Source of the DNA: Kiritimatiellia bacterium
GTDB lineage: Bacteria; Verrucomicrobiota; Kiritimatiellia; SLAD01
Reading direction: 5' to 3'
Assembly: GCA_007127595.1 (NCBI GenBank)
Contig: SKZA01000309.1
Location: forward strand, 1-7,453
Length of the DNA stretch: 7,453 nt
Position 1 is the stretch's first letter; each line of letters starts with the position of its first letter. Position numbers and translations under genes: made by a program. Of the stretch, positions 6,286-7,453 are shown piece by piece. Below the pieces are notes generated by a model. The model did not search any database. It was given only the letters and a program-made list of their open reading frames with translations, and was not told the origin of the DNA.

Positions 6286-6339
6286 GGCCTTGCGCAAAGT
6301 CTCAAAAAACAAAGAGGTCAAGCGGTTTTACGTCTCTGA

Positions 6340-6368
6340 TTGAATTTGCCGGGTGTTCATGATTAAAT
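6340..6368 (+). promoter_or_regulatory. Candidate sigma-70-type promoter for the acylphosphatase gene
   Basis: TTGAAT (6340-6345, four of six consensus bases) is followed after exactly 17 nt by TTAAAT (6363-6368, four of six), with TGA directly before the -10 giving an extended -10. Transcription would begin near 6375, leaving a very short leader before the ATG at 6387. This is the most A+T-rich part of the surrounding sequence. Seen only by eye. Confidence 0.4.
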
Positions 6369-6386
6369 GAGAGCTGGTCAATCTGT

Positions 6387-6686
6387 ATGGAGAACGAAAC
6401 GATAGAGCGACATGCATGCCTTACCATCCAATTCGAAGGACGGGTGCAAGGAGTCGGCTTCCGATTTGCCGTGGCCGATCTGGCAACGCGGTATCCGGTG
6501 GTGGGGTATGTGCGGAACGAATATGACGGTTCCGTGCGGGTGGTGGCGCAAGGAGAAAAAACGGTGCTTGAAGCGTTTGTCCAGGACATCTATAGATCGC
6601 ATGTTGGCGGGGGCATTCGAAACGAACATCGGGAATGGTCGAAGGCGAGCGGCGCGTATCGTCGGTTTGAAATTCGATACGATTAG
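6387..6686 (+). CDS. acyP: Acylphosphatase
   Basis: This 99-residue single-domain cytoplasmic enzyme hydrolyses the carboxyl-phosphate bond of acyl phosphates. The signature is complete: FEGRVQGVGFR (16-26) with the phosphate-binding loop and catalytic Arg26, then VVGYVRNEYDGSVRVVAQG (38-56) with catalytic Asn44. The C-terminal strand YRRFEIRYD closes the alpha/beta sandwich. It has a slightly longer N-terminus (MENETIERHA) than the usual family length of about 90. The ATG at 6387 is the only good start in frame, and the Shine-Dalgarno is weak (GAGCTGG about 9 nt upstream). The phosphoesterase gene follows after 12 nt, so the two are probably co-transcribed. Confidence 0.95.
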   Translation: MENETIERHACLTIQFEGRVQGVGFRFAVADLATRYPVVGYVRNEYDGSVRVVAQGEKTVLEAFVQDIYRSHVGGGIRNEHREWSKASGAYRRFEIRYD

Positions 6687-6698
6687 TGGGATGGGTTG

Positions 6699-7421
6699 AT
6701 GAAGTACGCGATATTAGGAGACATCCATGCGAATTTGGAGGCGCTTAACGCCGTGCTGGCGGATGCAAAGAAGCGGGGGGTGACCCATTTCGTATGTCTC
6801 GGTGATATCGTAGGGTACAACGCGAGTCCGGTAGAGTGTCTTGACCGGGTGCGCGAACTGAACTGTCCCATTGTGCGGGGCAATCACGACCACTATTGTG
6901 CCATCGACGATAACCTCAACGGGTTCCATCCGATTGCGGCCGATGTTGTGGACTGGACGCGCAAACAACTGTCGAACGAACAACGGGAATTCCTGCGCAA
7001 CCTCAAGTATGTCTCTCGTGTGGAAACGTTTACCATTGTACATAGCACACTGGATACGCCCGAGATGTGGGGGTACGTCTTCGACAAACTTGAGGCCGAC
7101 GCCAGTTTCGCGTATCAGACCACGTCGCTCTGTTTCTACGGACATACGCATGTGCCGCTGGCCTTTGAAAAGACCGATCGGGTCCGGGTCGGACTCTATT
7201 CCAAGATTCGGATCATGCTCGGCCGGAGATACTTCATCAACGCCGGCAGCGTCGGTCAGCCGGGCGATGGAGATCCACGGGCGGCCTATGTGACATTTGA
7301 CATGCTCAAGAATGAGGTGGAACTTCATCGGGTAGCCTACGATTTCAGAATTACGCAGAAAAAGATTGCGGACGCCGGTCTTCCGGAGCGTGTCGCATCG
7401 CGCCTTGCCGTTGGACGTTGA
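6699..7421 (+). CDS. Calcineurin-like metallophosphoesterase (Metallophos_2, YfcE-like)
   Basis: This 240-residue cytoplasmic two-metal phosphoesterase shows all the family motifs: GDIHAN (7-12, D8 and H10), LGDIVGY (34-40, D36), GNHD (61-64, N62 and H63), VHSTLDTP with H115, and YGHTHVPL (147-154, H149 and H151). NAGSVGQPGDGDPRAAYV (181-198) is the usual closing block. Such proteins cleave phosphodiesters or phosphomonoesters; related ones are often annotated as protein phosphatases or YfcE phosphodiesterases, and the substrate cannot be told. The ATG at 6699 gives MKYAILGDIHAN, the normal start, with TGGGATGGG just upstream as a poor ribosome site. It ends 28 nt before a likely next gene. 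Confidence 0.94.
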   Translation: MKYAILGDIHANLEALNAVLADAKKRGVTHFVCLGDIVGYNASPVECLDRVRELNCPIVRGNHDHYCAIDDNLNGFHPIAADVVDWTRKQLSNEQREFLRNLKYVSRVETFTIVHSTLDTPEMWGYVFDKLEADASFAYQTTSLCFYGHTHVPLAFEKTDRVRVGLYSKIRIMLGRRYFINAGSVGQPGDGDPRAAYVTFDMLKNEVELHRVAYDFRITQKKIADAGLPERVASRLAVGR

Positions 7422-7449
7422 CGTACACCGCTCGAATCAGGAACACGCC

Positions 7450-7453
7450 ATGA
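7450..7453 (+). CDS. Possible start of a further gene (only the first codon in window)
   Basis: The window ends in ATGA. The ATG at 7450-7452 has AGGA (7439-7442) at a 7-nt spacing, a better ribosome site than most genes here, and lies 28 nt after the phosphoesterase stop in the same direction. Nothing can be said about the product. Confidence 0.35.

Larger units (their letters stand above)
6103..6386. other. Divergent intergenic region between lepB and the acylphosphatase gene
   Basis: These 284 bases separate two genes read outward. They contain one hairpin repeat copy (6181-6204), a perfect 7-bp inverted repeat (6264-6285) and a promoter-like site before the acylphosphatase gene. The minus-strand frame of lepB remains open to 6321, but its translation is rich in Arg/Pro/Ala and partly encoded by the repeat, so I do not count it as coding. 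If the alternative lepB start at 6168 is used, the gap shrinks to 218 bases. I see no small RNA signature or other gene here. Confidence 0.6.

Noticed and set aside
6714..7328. A 204-codon minus-strand open frame opposite the phosphoesterase gene
   Set aside because: The plus strand shows all metallophosphoesterase motifs over the same bases; the antisense product has no recognisable domain or start context.

Overview
The window comes from a G+C-rich bacterial chromosome and carries eight recognisable protein genes plus the first codon of a possible ninth. It also has a small set of hairpin-forming intergenic repeats. I see no rRNA, tRNA, CRISPR array, transposase or phage gene. The gene content suggests the Planctomycetes-Verrucomicrobia-Chlamydiae group, perhaps Kiritimatiellota or Verrucomicrobiota. 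The reasons are a TIGR03790-type secreted protein, a small signal peptidase I of the GDNR-x-MP type and a K+-dependent-type membrane pyrophosphatase. This placement is inference from family distribution as I remember it, not from a phylogeny.

Layout: 1-968 (+) is the C-terminal part of membrane pyrophosphatase HppA, with its 5' end outside the window. Bases 969-1051 hold a long imperfect hairpin made of inverted 7-bp units. 1052-5007 (+) is a tightly packed four-gene run: a PhnP-like metallo-beta-lactamase-fold hydrolase, a secreted TIGR03790 protein with a helical C-terminal extension, a TatD-family metal hydrolase, and a plant/bacterial-type glutaminyl-peptide cyclotransferase with a probable lipoprotein signal. 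Gaps are 4 and 5 nt, then a 4-nt overlap. Bases 5008-5110 lie between convergent genes and hold two inverted copies of a 24-nt hairpin repeat. 5111-6102 (-) is a two-gene unit, lepB followed with a TTGA overlap by a membrane-anchored small protein of unknown function. About 6103-6386 is the divergent region, with a third copy of the 24-nt repeat, a 7-bp palindrome and a candidate promoter. 6387-7421 (+) encodes acylphosphatase and a calcineurin-like phosphoesterase, and another gene may start at 7450.

As a group these are mostly housekeeping and envelope genes: pyrophosphate-driven ion pumping, phosphoester hydrolysis (MBL, TatD, metallophosphoesterase, acylphosphatase), and protein export and N-terminal maturation (LepB, glutaminyl cyclase). 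Nothing shows a defence island or a biosynthetic cluster. The least ordinary signal is the repeat family. Its three copies keep one fold, with an A-C mismatch at the same place and a TWAC loop, while the stem bases change in compensating pairs. This is the behaviour of REP/BIME-like elements.
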